This document shows positions 39,633 through 47,260 of a stretch of DNA of 64,000 nt, one piece after another. Numbering within the stretch: the stretch's first letter is position 1; each line of letters begins with the position of its first letter. The DNA comes from Arthrobacter sp. D5-1. Its GTDB lineage: Bacteria; Actinomycetota; Actinomycetes; Actinomycetales; Micrococcaceae. A program made the position numbers and the translations under genes. The stretch covers positions 2,790,001 to 2,854,000 of the forward strand of contig NZ_CP014571.1 in assembly GCF_017357425.1 (NCBI RefSeq), read 5' to 3'. Under the pieces are notes generated by a model. It was not told the origin of the DNA, did no database searches, and saw only the letters and a list, made by a program, of their open reading frames with translations.

Positions 39633-40382
39633 TCACCTTTCTTGGGAGACTTTTTCGGCAGAACGAAGGAGGACGTGTGCGAGTGTAAGGCCAACGACAC
39701 ACCACACAAGAGCGGCCAATACTGCGACCCCCCAGCCTTGACTGTCCTCCATTCTTAGCCAGCCAACTTGATAGGTAAGAGGGTTGAGCGCGGAGATAAG
39801 TTTGATGTACGCGGGCGCGGAATCCAGAGGATAAAAGAGCGGCGCAGCCAGAACCACCGGAAGTGTGGTCAGAGTGACTATCAGATCTCGCTTGGAGTAG
39901 GACTGGATTCTCGCTCCGGTCGCCGCACCGAATCCCACCCAGCCGCCTACGACCAAAGCGCCGATGAGCAAGTAGGCGCCCATATCCAAAGCGGTGAAAA
40001 CTCCACCTCCGAAGATCAGCCATGCCACGAGAACCAGGAGCAGGACCTGGGCAGAGAATATCAAGACAGCGCATGTGACCAAGCTGAACAGGTATCCAGA
40101 GGTGCGACCACCTTGCATCATGAAAATAGCAAAGACACCCCATTTCCTGTCATTGGCCACATCGCTGACTGCGGCGGTGGCTGCCCGGAAGGCGACCAAG
40201 CAGATGACTCCGGACAGGACAAAGTTCGAGTAGTTGCCCTCACCCAAATCCATCGCTCCCCCAAGCCCTCCGCCCAGAAGAGCGAGATAGGCGATGGGTT
40301 CAATAAAGCGTCCTATATACACCGAACGCCAGTTCCACATTGAGAGAAAATGGAACTTGGTAAGAATCAGGGACCGAATCAC
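39633..40382 (-). CDS. ABC-2 type transporter permease of the RiPP-like cluster
   Basis: 249 aa with about six membrane segments (YIGRFIEPIAYLALLGGG, VLIFSAQVLLLVLVAWLIF, AYLLIGALVVGGWVGFG, among others). The GTG at 40382 overlaps the ATPase stop as GTGA, so the long upstream frame to 40508 is not used. It pairs with the adjacent ATPase and is the natural export route for the peptide encoded upstream. Last gene of the cluster, converging on the secreted-protein gene. Confidence 0.85.
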   Translation of the reverse strand: MIRSLILTKFHFLSMWNWRSVYIGRFIEPIAYLALLGGGLGGAMDLGEGNYSNFVLSGVICLVAFRAATAAVSDVANDRKWGVFAIFMMQGGRTSGYLFSLVTCAVLIFSAQVLLLVLVAWLIFGGGVFTALDMGAYLLIGALVVGGWVGFGAATGARIQSYSKRDLIVTLTTLPVVLAAPLFYPLDSAPAYIKLISALNPLTYQVGWLRMEDSQGWGVAVLAALVWCVVGLTLAHVLLRSAEKVSQER

Positions 40383-41089
40383 GACTGACCCACCCGTGAG
40401 AGGTAGGCGTCCCAAAGGTCCTCGGACTGGGGGACAACACTCATGAATTCCCCCACAGGAAGATCCGAGATCAGGCTGCCATTTTCCATTGCGATGACCC
40501 TTGTACATCGGCTGGAAAAACGTGATGTCTCATGCGTGCTGATAATGGCGGCGGCACCATCGCGGCGGCGCCGCTCCAAGTAAGCAAACACTTCAGAAAT
40601 TCCTGAGGGATCGAGACCTGTTGTAGGTTCATCAAGGATCATCAGGGGAGGATCTCCGGCCATGGCTCGAGCGATCTGGGTTCGACGAAGTTCCCCTCCC
40701 GACAAGGTCTCGGCAGTTTGATCAAGATACGGGGTCAGCCCCATGGCCTCACTGAGTTCCATAAGGTCCTGGCGCCCCCTCCGCAAGAAGCTCTTTTGGC
40801 GAAGTTCCAGTCCAAGGGCGATGTTCTGCCGTACGGTCAGGGACCAATCGATGATTTCCCTCTGGGGGCACCACCCTATTTCATCAACATCAACACAAAG
40901 TTCGACACTCCCCTTATCGGGCCTCGTTAGCCCACCGAGCATGTCAAAAAGTGAAGACTTTCCCGCGCCATTGTGACCCACAACGGCAATCACTTCACCT
41001 GACTCAATTTCCAATGAGACTCCGTCAACAGCAGGGCGCTCTTTACCTTTGTAATGTTTAGTCAAGTCTGAAGCTCGAATTAGAGTCAT
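40379..41089 (-). CDS. ABC transporter ATP-binding protein of the RiPP-like cluster
   Basis: 236-aa ATPase: Walker A GHNGAGKSS at about 38-46, signature LSGGELRRTQ, Walker B LMILDEPTT, and switch histidine in STHETS. Length and motifs fit an ABC-2 exporter component. The start overlaps the HPr-kinase-like gene by 4 bases (ATGA) and its stop overlaps the permease start, so the pair is coupled to the modification genes. Confidence 0.9.
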   Translation of the reverse strand: MTLIRASDLTKHYKGKERPAVDGVSLEIESGEVIAVVGHNGAGKSSLFDMLGGLTRPDKGSVELCVDVDEIGWCPQREIIDWSLTVRQNIALGLELRQKSFLRRGRQDLMELSEAMGLTPYLDQTAETLSGGELRRTQIARAMAGDPPLMILDEPTTGLDPSGISEVFAYLERRRRDGAAAIISTHETSRFSSRCTRVIAMENGSLISDLPVGEFMSVVPQSEDLWDAYLSRVGQS

Positions 41090-41970
41090 CGCATTAGTTC
41101 CATCTCAATAAAATTGGCAATGCATTCAGTACTGGTACCATCGGGGTATCGAACAGCAATTGCTTCAGCAGGTAACAAACTCTCCAGCAGCTCCGCGGGC
41201 GCACCACTGAACCACCCCAATTTTGGTGTTGACACGGATTCAATCACCATTTCACCCCCAGTTTTTGACAGGACCAGAACAAGATCAACACAACCCCCAG
41301 GTGAGTTACTTTCCCCCAGAATATCTTCAGGATGCACAAGTGCCACGAGTCCAGTATCCGGAGAGACCGATAAACGATGGTCAAAAGACGGGAGCGACGG
41401 TATCAGCTCGACCAAAGTGGACCGACGGAAGCCCAGCGGCATCTGAAATGTCTGGGCAGCGCTGTTAGCTGCCTCAAATATCATCAGGCTGTCACTGACA
41501 AGCTTCGATCCACGACGACAAAGTTCAAGCATCGTCGAGGTCTTCCCGACGTAGTGGTCTCCAATAATGGCAAGGACCCGGTCATCGGGGAGTCGGACTA
41601 TCGCACCTGGATGACTTGCCAAGCGACCCCAAAGTCGGGAATGCAAAAATGGGGGAAGCGGGGAAGGCACTGTCGACCATGAAGTAAATTCGGAGACTTC
41701 CGGCGGCAAGCCATCGCGGCAAATGGTGATTCGCTTCCTCAGCCCATCCTTTGAAAGCAGACTTTGGAAGAACCCGCGCTCTGGCCAGTCCAGGCACTGG
41801 AGATGAACACTGACCTCAGGAGACGCACTGGGGGAAACAAACTTGCGGTAGAGGAACTCCAAGTCTTCGAAGTCGGCGGCTGTGCATGTAACCTCTACAC
41901 CGACGCCAAAGAATTCCAAGAGCAGCATCTTTCCGAGGTTTGAATCCACGGATGGTGATCTCCCAGTCAT
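41086..41970 (-). CDS. HPr-kinase-like P-loop protein 1
   Basis: 294 aa. The C-terminal half resembles HPr kinase/phosphorylase: Walker A GDHYVGKTSTMLELCRRG at about 137-154 and then KLVSDSLMIF, aligned with the LVADDxVEI segment of HprK. One of the two catalytic aspartates is Ser161 here, so kinase activity is doubtful. HprK-like kinases tailor some lasso peptides, but no lasso cyclase or protease is nearby. Overlaps both neighbours by 4 bases. The N-terminal half is unrecognised. Confidence 0.75.
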   Translation of the reverse strand: MTGRSPSVDSNLGKMLLLEFFGVGVEVTCTAADFEDLEFLYRKFVSPSASPEVSVHLQCLDWPERGFFQSLLSKDGLRKRITICRDGLPPEVSEFTSWSTVPSPLPPFLHSRLWGRLASHPGAIVRLPDDRVLAIIGDHYVGKTSTMLELCRRGSKLVSDSLMIFEAANSAAQTFQMPLGFRRSTLVELIPSLPSFDHRLSVSPDTGLVALVHPEDILGESNSPGGCVDLVLVLSKTGGEMVIESVSTPKLGWFSGAPAELLESLLPAEAIAVRYPDGTSTECIANFIEMELMR

Positions 41971-42780
41971 TGTCTACCTTCCACGAGCACCAAGATTGCC
42001 TCCTGTGCCTGTGCCAAGTGAGTGCGGACATCAAACGAGATCTTGATGGTGCATGGCCCTAGCTTTTCAACATCGAAGTCCTCAGACGACTCCACAATGA
42101 CAGTCCAAACCCATGCGGGCATCGCGGAACTAATAGCCGCACCAAAGTCCCTGGGATGCAGCGCCGCGGTAATGCCAGTGGGAGTATCAAATTTCTTCGC
42201 CTTAGACATAAAGGGCGCCAGCCATGGAGTCCGCTGCAGGGTAGCTTGCCGAATGCCCACCGGGCGCGTGAACGGGATGAAGCAGTGTTGAGCGGTTACA
42301 GGAACGGTATCGTCCGAAACGAAATGCCACCCCTCCTTGAGGAGGCCCAGCAGCAAAGAAGATTTCCCTACGGTTGAGGCGCCGTGAATGAGTAGGGCAC
42401 GGTCAGGATCATCCCGCGGGGTTGCTGCGCAACCGTGGACCGTCCGCATTCGCGTCGACAGTGGAGGAAGGCCGAAGGGCGGCAAAGGAGTCGGCACCAC
42501 CGACCTATTCACTGACGCGTTTCGCCAGACGCCTTCCTCGTCTTGTATCAAAACAACCTGGTCGTCCGCGACGTCCCACGTGAAGGGAACTGTGGGCGAT
42601 CTCAGCCACAACCTGAACTCGGGCTCAACGTCGCTGGGCGCACTCCGATAGTCCTGAAAGTAGTAGTCAAGGTGGGCCCGATCATCATCATGATCAACGC
42701 GACACTTGGACCCCCCAAAAGTTAAAGCTCAACGACCCGCGAGATATCTTCTCGCCCTCGATACCGGCCCCCCTAGTCAT
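41967..42780 (-). pseudogene. HPr-kinase-like P-loop protein 2, apparently frameshifted
   Basis: The main frame (from about 42727 to 41967) encodes a Walker A GASTVGKSSLLLGLLKEG and HFVSDDTVPV, keeping both aspartates. Its only usable start is a TTG at 42611, yet coding-like sequence homologous to the first kinase-like gene (HLDYYFQDYRS against DLEFLYRKFVS) continues upstream without a start. A second frame begins at an ATG at 42780, overlapping the methyltransferase stop by 8 bases, and ends at 42694. The two frames meet at a CCCCCCAAAA run (42711-42720); removing one base gives a continuous 270-codon gene. It could be a true mutation, programmed slippage or a sequencing error. Confidence 0.7.
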
Positions 42781-43543
42781 AAATGCCGTCCACATACACA
42801 CTGCAACCCGTATGGATGGACGAAACAAGGGTCTCAATATCTCCAACGGAGACAACTGCCATCTCTGGGCCCATATCGGAACGCCATGGGGACATAATCA
42901 GCGTGCACATACGATCTGCCGGATAGGAAGCTTTCACATATTCAAGCAACGGCATCAAGCGGGCCACTCGGTTCCCATTAATCCTCAGACTATCCGTACC
43001 AAAGTCCCCGACCTGTGAGAGCAATAAAGGGAATCTGGGATCAACAGCGACCTCATGCTGCATGAAAGTAGCCGCTTCGTACAGTTGCACTCCAGCATCA
43101 AACCGCTTACCAAGATCGATAAGTACCTGATCCACAAATGACGTCGCTGGCAGTGCCTTTGCTCGGAACCCCAGACTGGAGCATCTCTCGAGAAGGTTCC
43201 AGCCACTATTGACCAGGAAGAGCGGATGACCGTATGTCATGAAAGCAACCGACCCAAGGAAATGGTTGCGTTCTACATGGTCAAAAACAAATTCCTCCAT
43301 GAGCTCGTAGGCCGTGACTGCATGATCAGTTGCTTCATAAGTCGACTGTAGATTGATAATATTTGATGTATATTGTTCGCGGATTTCTTTATCAAATGCG
43401 GTCAAGTGAAGGATAGTTGCGCAGCTGCGCAAAGCCTCATCAGTTTCTATAGTTCTCCGATTGAATCCGCCGATGCCAAGACCGACGAGGTAAAGGTCGG
43501 CCTTGGCATCAGGGACACGGAGATCTTCTCGCAAGTTTCGCAA
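42773..43543 (-). CDS. tetrapyrrole-methylase-fold SAM methyltransferase, split-borosin-like
   Basis: 256 aa. N-terminal YLVGLGIGGFN (SAM-site glycines at 21-25), INLQSTYE at about 63, TYGHPLFLV at about 103-111, KALPATSFVDQVLIDLG and an EAATFM segment follow the order of split borosin alpha-N-methyltransferases such as SonM. The arginine that, from memory, lies four residues before the conserved active-site tyrosine is not present (Ala75 before Tyr79), so the chemistry may differ. The TTG at 43543 has GGAG 7 bases upstream, 34 bases behind the precursor stop. Cytoplasmic. The relation to borosin enzymes is my recognition, not an alignment. Confidence 0.7.
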   Translation of the reverse strand: MRNLREDLRVPDAKADLYLVGLGIGGFNRRTIETDEALRSCATILHLTAFDKEIREQYTSNIINLQSTYEATDHAVTAYELMEEFVFDHVERNHFLGSVAFMTYGHPLFLVNSGWNLLERCSSLGFRAKALPATSFVDQVLIDLGKRFDAGVQLYEAATFMQHEVAVDPRFPLLLSQVGDFGTDSLRINGNRVARLMPLLEYVKASYPADRMCTLIMSPWRSDMGPEMAVVSVGDIETLVSSIHTGCSVYVDGIYD

Positions 43544-43577
43544 GAAATACTCCTACACTTTAGCGGCTTGAAAGGAC

Positions 43578-43718
43578 TTACATCTGAGTGAACTGGCGGT
43601 GGCCGCCACTCGCCTTCACTGTTTCTTCGATGGTCGGCACATAGACGGGAATGTAGGTTGAAGCGTCCGGCGAAACGAGAACTTCGTCAACTTCGACATT
43701 CTTTTCGAAAGTAGTCAT
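43578..43718 (-). CDS. putative RiPP precursor peptide, 46 aa
   Basis: A short gene with an AAGGAG ribosome site 7 bases before its ATG. The peptide starts MTTFEKNVEVDEVLVSPDA, continues with a hydrophobic STYIPVYVPTIEET segment, and ends in GGHRQFTQM. An acidic N-terminal part followed by a distinct C-terminal part fits a leader-core plan. It is the first gene before the methyltransferase, 34 bases away, in the place of a RiPP precursor. It is shorter than the precursor of split borosins. There are no cysteines, so it is not a lanthipeptide or sactipeptide type. Confidence 0.65.
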   Translation of the reverse strand: MTTFEKNVEVDEVLVSPDASTYIPVYVPTIEETVKASGGHRQFTQM

Positions 43719-43765
43719 TGCTTTCTCCTTCTTCAGTTGTGCCCGCAGGTAGCGTGACGTGACTC

Positions 43766-43794
43766 ACGGTAACAGCAAAGGACTTGTTTGACAA
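43766..43794 (-). promoter_or_regulatory. candidate promoter of the precursor gene
   Basis: On the minus strand TTGTCA (43794-43789) is followed after 17 bases by TACCGT (43771-43766). The -35 box has one mismatch to consensus and the -10 box is weak. The predicted leader would be about 40 bases, ending at the AAGGAG before 43718. Confidence 0.45.
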
Positions 43795-43817
43795 TTCATT
43801 AGATTTGGCGGAGCCCA

Positions 43818-43904
43818 GTTGACTTCAATTTTTAGAAGTATGCATATGACTTGCATCTCTGCCACATTTATGAGTTGAAACGCTTTTGCTGTTGACTTGC
43901 AATT
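43818..43904. repeat. three TGACTT(G)CA direct repeats upstream of the precursor promoter
   Basis: TGACTTCAA at 43820-43828, TGACTTGCA at 43847-43855 and TGACTTGCA at 43893-43901, all in the same direction; the first and last extend to GTTGACTT. They lie just upstream of the candidate promoter and could bind a regulator. Confidence 0.45.
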
Positions 43905-44020
43905 GAATGGCCGACGTACTACTGCATATAATTTATGTCAATCGCGCACTGTCCGGGCTGAGGTGCCAGGTGGCAGGAGCAGATGTCCGACTCGCGGTGA
44001 ATAACCCGCGCCTAGTGGGC

Positions 44021-45049
44021 TCAGCGGACGACGCTTGGAGACCACGCGTGGGCGATGAACAGGCTGGGCTGTGAGCCCGGTTCGGTGCCAAGCTGCCAAA
44101 TGTTGCTGTCGCCCTCCACTGCATCATCTGCCAAGCCATAGAGCAGGTTCCGGTCATCCAGCCATTCGATCTGGTCATCCACGCTGCGCTTTTCCGCAAG
44201 AACCGTTTCCCGACCTGACGCGAGGTCAAGGACGGCGACCTTCCAATGGGCCACCAGCCCTCCGCCGTCGTTCTTCTTGTAAGCGATCCGAGTACCGTCA
44301 GGAGAAATCGACGGGCACTCCACATGGTCGTGAATGGCGGTGAGGGTTTTCGCGGACAGGCTCCCCCGGACCAGCCAGATACGGCCCGACGATGCCGCTG
44401 TGGCGTAGAAGACATCACTCTGTCCTGGCGCGAAGGTCACTCCCCAGATGTTCCTGTCCGTGGCAACCAGGCGCTCACCGTTAACCATCAACGCGAAGTC
44501 CTCAAGGTTTCCGGACGTACCCCCGGGCAAACTGATTTCAGTGGCTGTGGAAAATCCCGAAGCAGCGTAGGAGTGACCCGTGACAAAGACGGTAGTAGCG
44601 ATCATGGAGCCGTCAGCGCTGACCCGGGTCCTGCTCGGAATGCCCGGGAGGGGCCATGAACGCTGGATCTGCCAGTCGCGGTTCATGACTGCTGCTTCGA
44701 AGGCGGTCACCAGCCCGCGGTTCGTCTTCAAGCACACTACAGTTTCGGCCGTTCCATGGACGCGGTCGCACTCTTGTTCACTCACCGCCCGGGTACCGCC
44801 CGGAGCGGACAGGGGCACAGTTGCCGCGTTGCCATAGCCCTGGCCCGACGCCGTGTTCCGGAAAAGGACAAAAGGGGCAGCCGGAAGCGGCTGGCCAGCA
44901 GTGATACCTACGGACGAAGCCTCGGTCCTGCTCTCTTCGAACCGCTGGTAGGCGCCCACCGCATAGATTCCGGCCGCTGCCAGCACGAGTGCTGTCACGG
45001 CGAGGAGAACACCCCACCGCGCCTTGCTGCCGGTCAGTGTCCCACTCAT
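44021..45049 (-). CDS. membrane-anchored beta-propeller (TolB/PD40-like) protein
   Basis: 342 aa. One N-terminal membrane segment (WGVLLAVTALVLAAAGIYAVGAY) places the rest outside the membrane. Repeated blade-like segments (DGSMIATTVFVTG, SPDGTRIAYKKND, WLDDRNLLYGLADD) fit a TolB/PD40 propeller. The ATG at 45049 overlaps the MFS stop as ATGA. Third gene of a minus-strand operon with an MFS transporter and an anchored protein; the ligand is unknown. Confidence 0.8.
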   Translation of the reverse strand: MSGTLTGSKARWGVLLAVTALVLAAAGIYAVGAYQRFEESRTEASSVGITAGQPLPAAPFVLFRNTASGQGYGNAATVPLSAPGGTRAVSEQECDRVHGTAETVVCLKTNRGLVTAFEAAVMNRDWQIQRSWPLPGIPSRTRVSADGSMIATTVFVTGHSYAASGFSTATEISLPGGTSGNLEDFALMVNGERLVATDRNIWGVTFAPGQSDVFYATAASSGRIWLVRGSLSAKTLTAIHDHVECPSISPDGTRIAYKKNDGGGLVAHWKVAVLDLASGRETVLAEKRSVDDQIEWLDDRNLLYGLADDAVEGDSNIWQLGTEPGSQPSLFIAHAWSPSVVR

Positions 45050-46347
45050 GCCCCGCTGCCCGCGTCCTGTTGTGCGGCTGGCCTGGCACTTCGCAGGATC
45101 ACGGTGACAGCCACCACTGCACAGGCCAGGAGTCCGCTGGCCACCACCATCGCCGTCGACGCTCCCACGGCATACCAGAGCACGCCAAAGCCCGCGGAGG
45201 CGGTCATCCGGCTCAACGCCACCACCGTTTGGGCTGAAGCAATTCCTGTAGCAAGCTTCCCCGCCGGCGTGAGTTGGCTGGCCAAGGCGGCCAGGACGCC
45301 ATCGGTTGCGGCGTAAAACGCTCCCAGGAGGACCAGGCACCCCACCGTGCCCCACAATCCACCGAAAGGCGCCGCAGCGAGAAGGTATGTTGCCAGCAAG
45401 GCGATATGCCCGCCCACAAAAACCGGAATTTTGCCCACCCTGTCAGCCAGCCGCCCCAGCGGAATTGCGAGGGCAAGGAACACCACATTGGTCCCGACGA
45501 ACAACAACGGGAACCACTGGACGGCGAACGAGTCCCTGGCCTGCAGAACCAGGTAGATGAAGCCATCTCCGATGGTCACCACACCCAGAAGGCCTGCGGC
45601 GATCAGCAGCTTGCCCAGCCCCGGTTCCTTCAAATGGCTCCACGAAAAGGCAAAGAGACGCCGGTCCTCCCGTCCCTCAGTGCTCTTCAGGCCGTGGGCG
45701 CGGATATCCGGCACCACCAGTGCCAGGACGGCGACTCCGATCACCGCGAAGGCAAGAGACACCACAAAGACGGTGCTGAATCCGTTGGGAATCATCAACA
45801 GGACAAGGAAAGCGATCAACGGCCCGGCCGCAGCCCCTATATTGTCCAGCATTCTGTGAACGCCAAAGGACCGCGCCAAATGTTCTGGCTGGGCGGAGAC
45901 CGAGATCAGTGCGTCCCTTGGCGCAGTGCGAATTCCCTTGCCGATTCTGTCGCCGGTCACAATGGCCGCAATCGCCCAGAAACCACCGGCAAAGAGGAAA
46001 CCGATTCTGGCAAGCATGGAAAGGCCATAACCGGCCAGCGCTATCCGTTTGGGGTGCCCGCTGCGGTCGGCTGCCCACCCGGCCGCAATCCTGACGATGG
46101 CACTGGCGCCTTGGTTGATGCCGTCGATGAAGCCAAACGCGATAGTGGACAGCCCTAAAAACCCCGTCACGTACAAGGGAAGGATTGCCGTGACCGACTC
46201 GGAAGAAACGTCCGTCACCATGCTCACCATGCCCAACCAGAGGATGACCGGGGACAAACGGAACGGCACCTCCGCCGCCAGTGCCGTTGCGTTGTTCCGT
46301 GACTTGTCCCGTTTACCGCCGCTGTGGTCTGAAAGCGAAATGTACAT
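45046..46347 (-). CDS. MFS transporter
   Basis: 433 aa, about 12 membrane segments; loop motif GWAADRSGHPKRIALAGY and RIGKGIRTAPRDALISVS, a pattern seen in a group of uncharacterised MFS carriers. The ATG start is at 46347. It lies 7 bases after the preceding small anchored-protein gene and overlaps the beta-propeller gene by 4 bases, indicating a three-gene unit that may handle export plus an extracytoplasmic partner. Substrate unknown. Confidence 0.85.
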   Translation of the reverse strand: MYISLSDHSGGKRDKSRNNATALAAEVPFRLSPVILWLGMVSMVTDVSSESVTAILPLYVTGFLGLSTIAFGFIDGINQGASAIVRIAAGWAADRSGHPKRIALAGYGLSMLARIGFLFAGGFWAIAAIVTGDRIGKGIRTAPRDALISVSAQPEHLARSFGVHRMLDNIGAAAGPLIAFLVLLMIPNGFSTVFVVSLAFAVIGVAVLALVVPDIRAHGLKSTEGREDRRLFAFSWSHLKEPGLGKLLIAAGLLGVVTIGDGFIYLVLQARDSFAVQWFPLLFVGTNVVFLALAIPLGRLADRVGKIPVFVGGHIALLATYLLAAAPFGGLWGTVGCLVLLGAFYAATDGVLAALASQLTPAGKLATGIASAQTVVALSRMTASAGFGVLWYAVGASTAMVVASGLLACAVVAVTVILRSARPAAQQDAGSGA

Positions 46348-46354
46348 CGATTCC

Positions 46355-47077
46355 CTACTCCGCCCTCGTGTGCAGGCTGCCCAGCAGCTGGAAGCGCGAG
46401 TTGCCGGTTCCCGTGGTGGCCACTGAAACCGTTACCGTGTCAGCGCCCCGCACAAAGCGTGCCGCTACCGCACCGTCCGGGGCCGGCGCGTCCTCGGTCC
46501 AAAAGCCGTGTGACACCAACGATTGGCGGAAGGAGTCCAGGACCTCAGCCCTCGGCTTGGCAACAATGCCATCCGCTGCCAGCTGGAGGATGTCACCGGA
46601 CGTGGAAACCGAGGTGGACCCAATCGTAGTCCCGGCCGGCAGCGACAGGACGCCGTCGGGCCAGCCGTCCACCAGCTCGCCCGACGCACTGCCGGGCTCC
46701 GGAAGTGCACCAGTGATGAGCGGTGCCGGCGCGGAAGGTTCAGGTAAACCTGTTGGCGTGGCAGTGACGGGAGGCAGGACTTCGAGGGGCTTGGCCGTAG
46801 ACGGCCCGGCATTGCCTTCTGCTCCGCTTGTCCCGTTTCCGCTGCCCTCGGTAGCTGTGCCCCCGGTTGCGCTGTTCGCAGCGTCAGGAGCCGGACTGCC
46901 GGATGTCGGCGCGGTCGCGCCGGTGGAACCGGCGCCCGCGGCAGGGGTGGAACTGGACGACGGCGGAGCTTGCGCGGACGTGGCTCCCTGCCTGGCCATC
47001 TGGTCGAAGACTACGGCCACGGCGGCAATGAGCACAGCAAGGCAGATACCTGCTATGACCAGCCGCCGCGCCATCAT
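46355..47077 (-). CDS. anchored extracytoplasmic protein with disordered linker
   Basis: 240 aa; N-terminal hydrophobic anchor (LVIAGICLAVLIAAVAVVF) without lipobox, then about 110 residues of Ala/Ser/Thr/Pro/Gly linker, then a small folded C-terminal domain (from about VLSLPAGTTIGST). Not recognised. First gene of the operon with the MFS and beta-propeller genes. Confidence 0.7.
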   Translation of the reverse strand: MMARRLVIAGICLAVLIAAVAVVFDQMARQGATSAQAPPSSSSTPAAGAGSTGATAPTSGSPAPDAANSATGGTATEGSGNGTSGAEGNAGPSTAKPLEVLPPVTATPTGLPEPSAPAPLITGALPEPGSASGELVDGWPDGVLSLPAGTTIGSTSVSTSGDILQLAADGIVAKPRAEVLDSFRQSLVSHGFWTEDAPAPDGAVAARFVRGADTVTVSVATTGTGNSRFQLLGSLHTRAE

Positions 47078-47260
47078 GGCGTACCCGGACCGGATGGGCC
47101 GCGGAAGCGGCAGTTGGATCCTGCATCAAGAACGGCTGCGGGTAGAAGTGACGCCACCCGGATTGAGGTGGCGTTGATCCTTGCGATGGCGATTCGAAGC
47201 GCCAAGCTGTTCATGGGGACAGTCTGCCATTGTGATCCGGATTCCGGAACAGTTTTGGCC

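Larger units (their letters stand above)
43719..44020. other. AT-rich leader and promoter region of the RiPP-like cluster
   Basis: About 300 bases without a gene, lower in GC than the rest of the window, between the beta-propeller gene and the precursor. It contains a sigma70-like promoter (43766-43794), three TGACTTgCA-like repeats and a second weak TTGACA (43936-43941, minus strand). Confidence 0.6.

Noticed and set aside
42727..42780. A separate small peptide gene starting at 42780
   Set aside because: The 28-codon frame overlaps the methyltransferase stop and reads as the N-terminus of the kinase-like gene 2 when one base of the C6/A4 run is removed, so I treat it as part of that gene.
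41086..42780. Lasso peptide cluster
   Set aside because: HprK-like proteins occur in lasso clusters, but no asparagine-synthetase-like cyclase or transglutaminase-like protease is present here.
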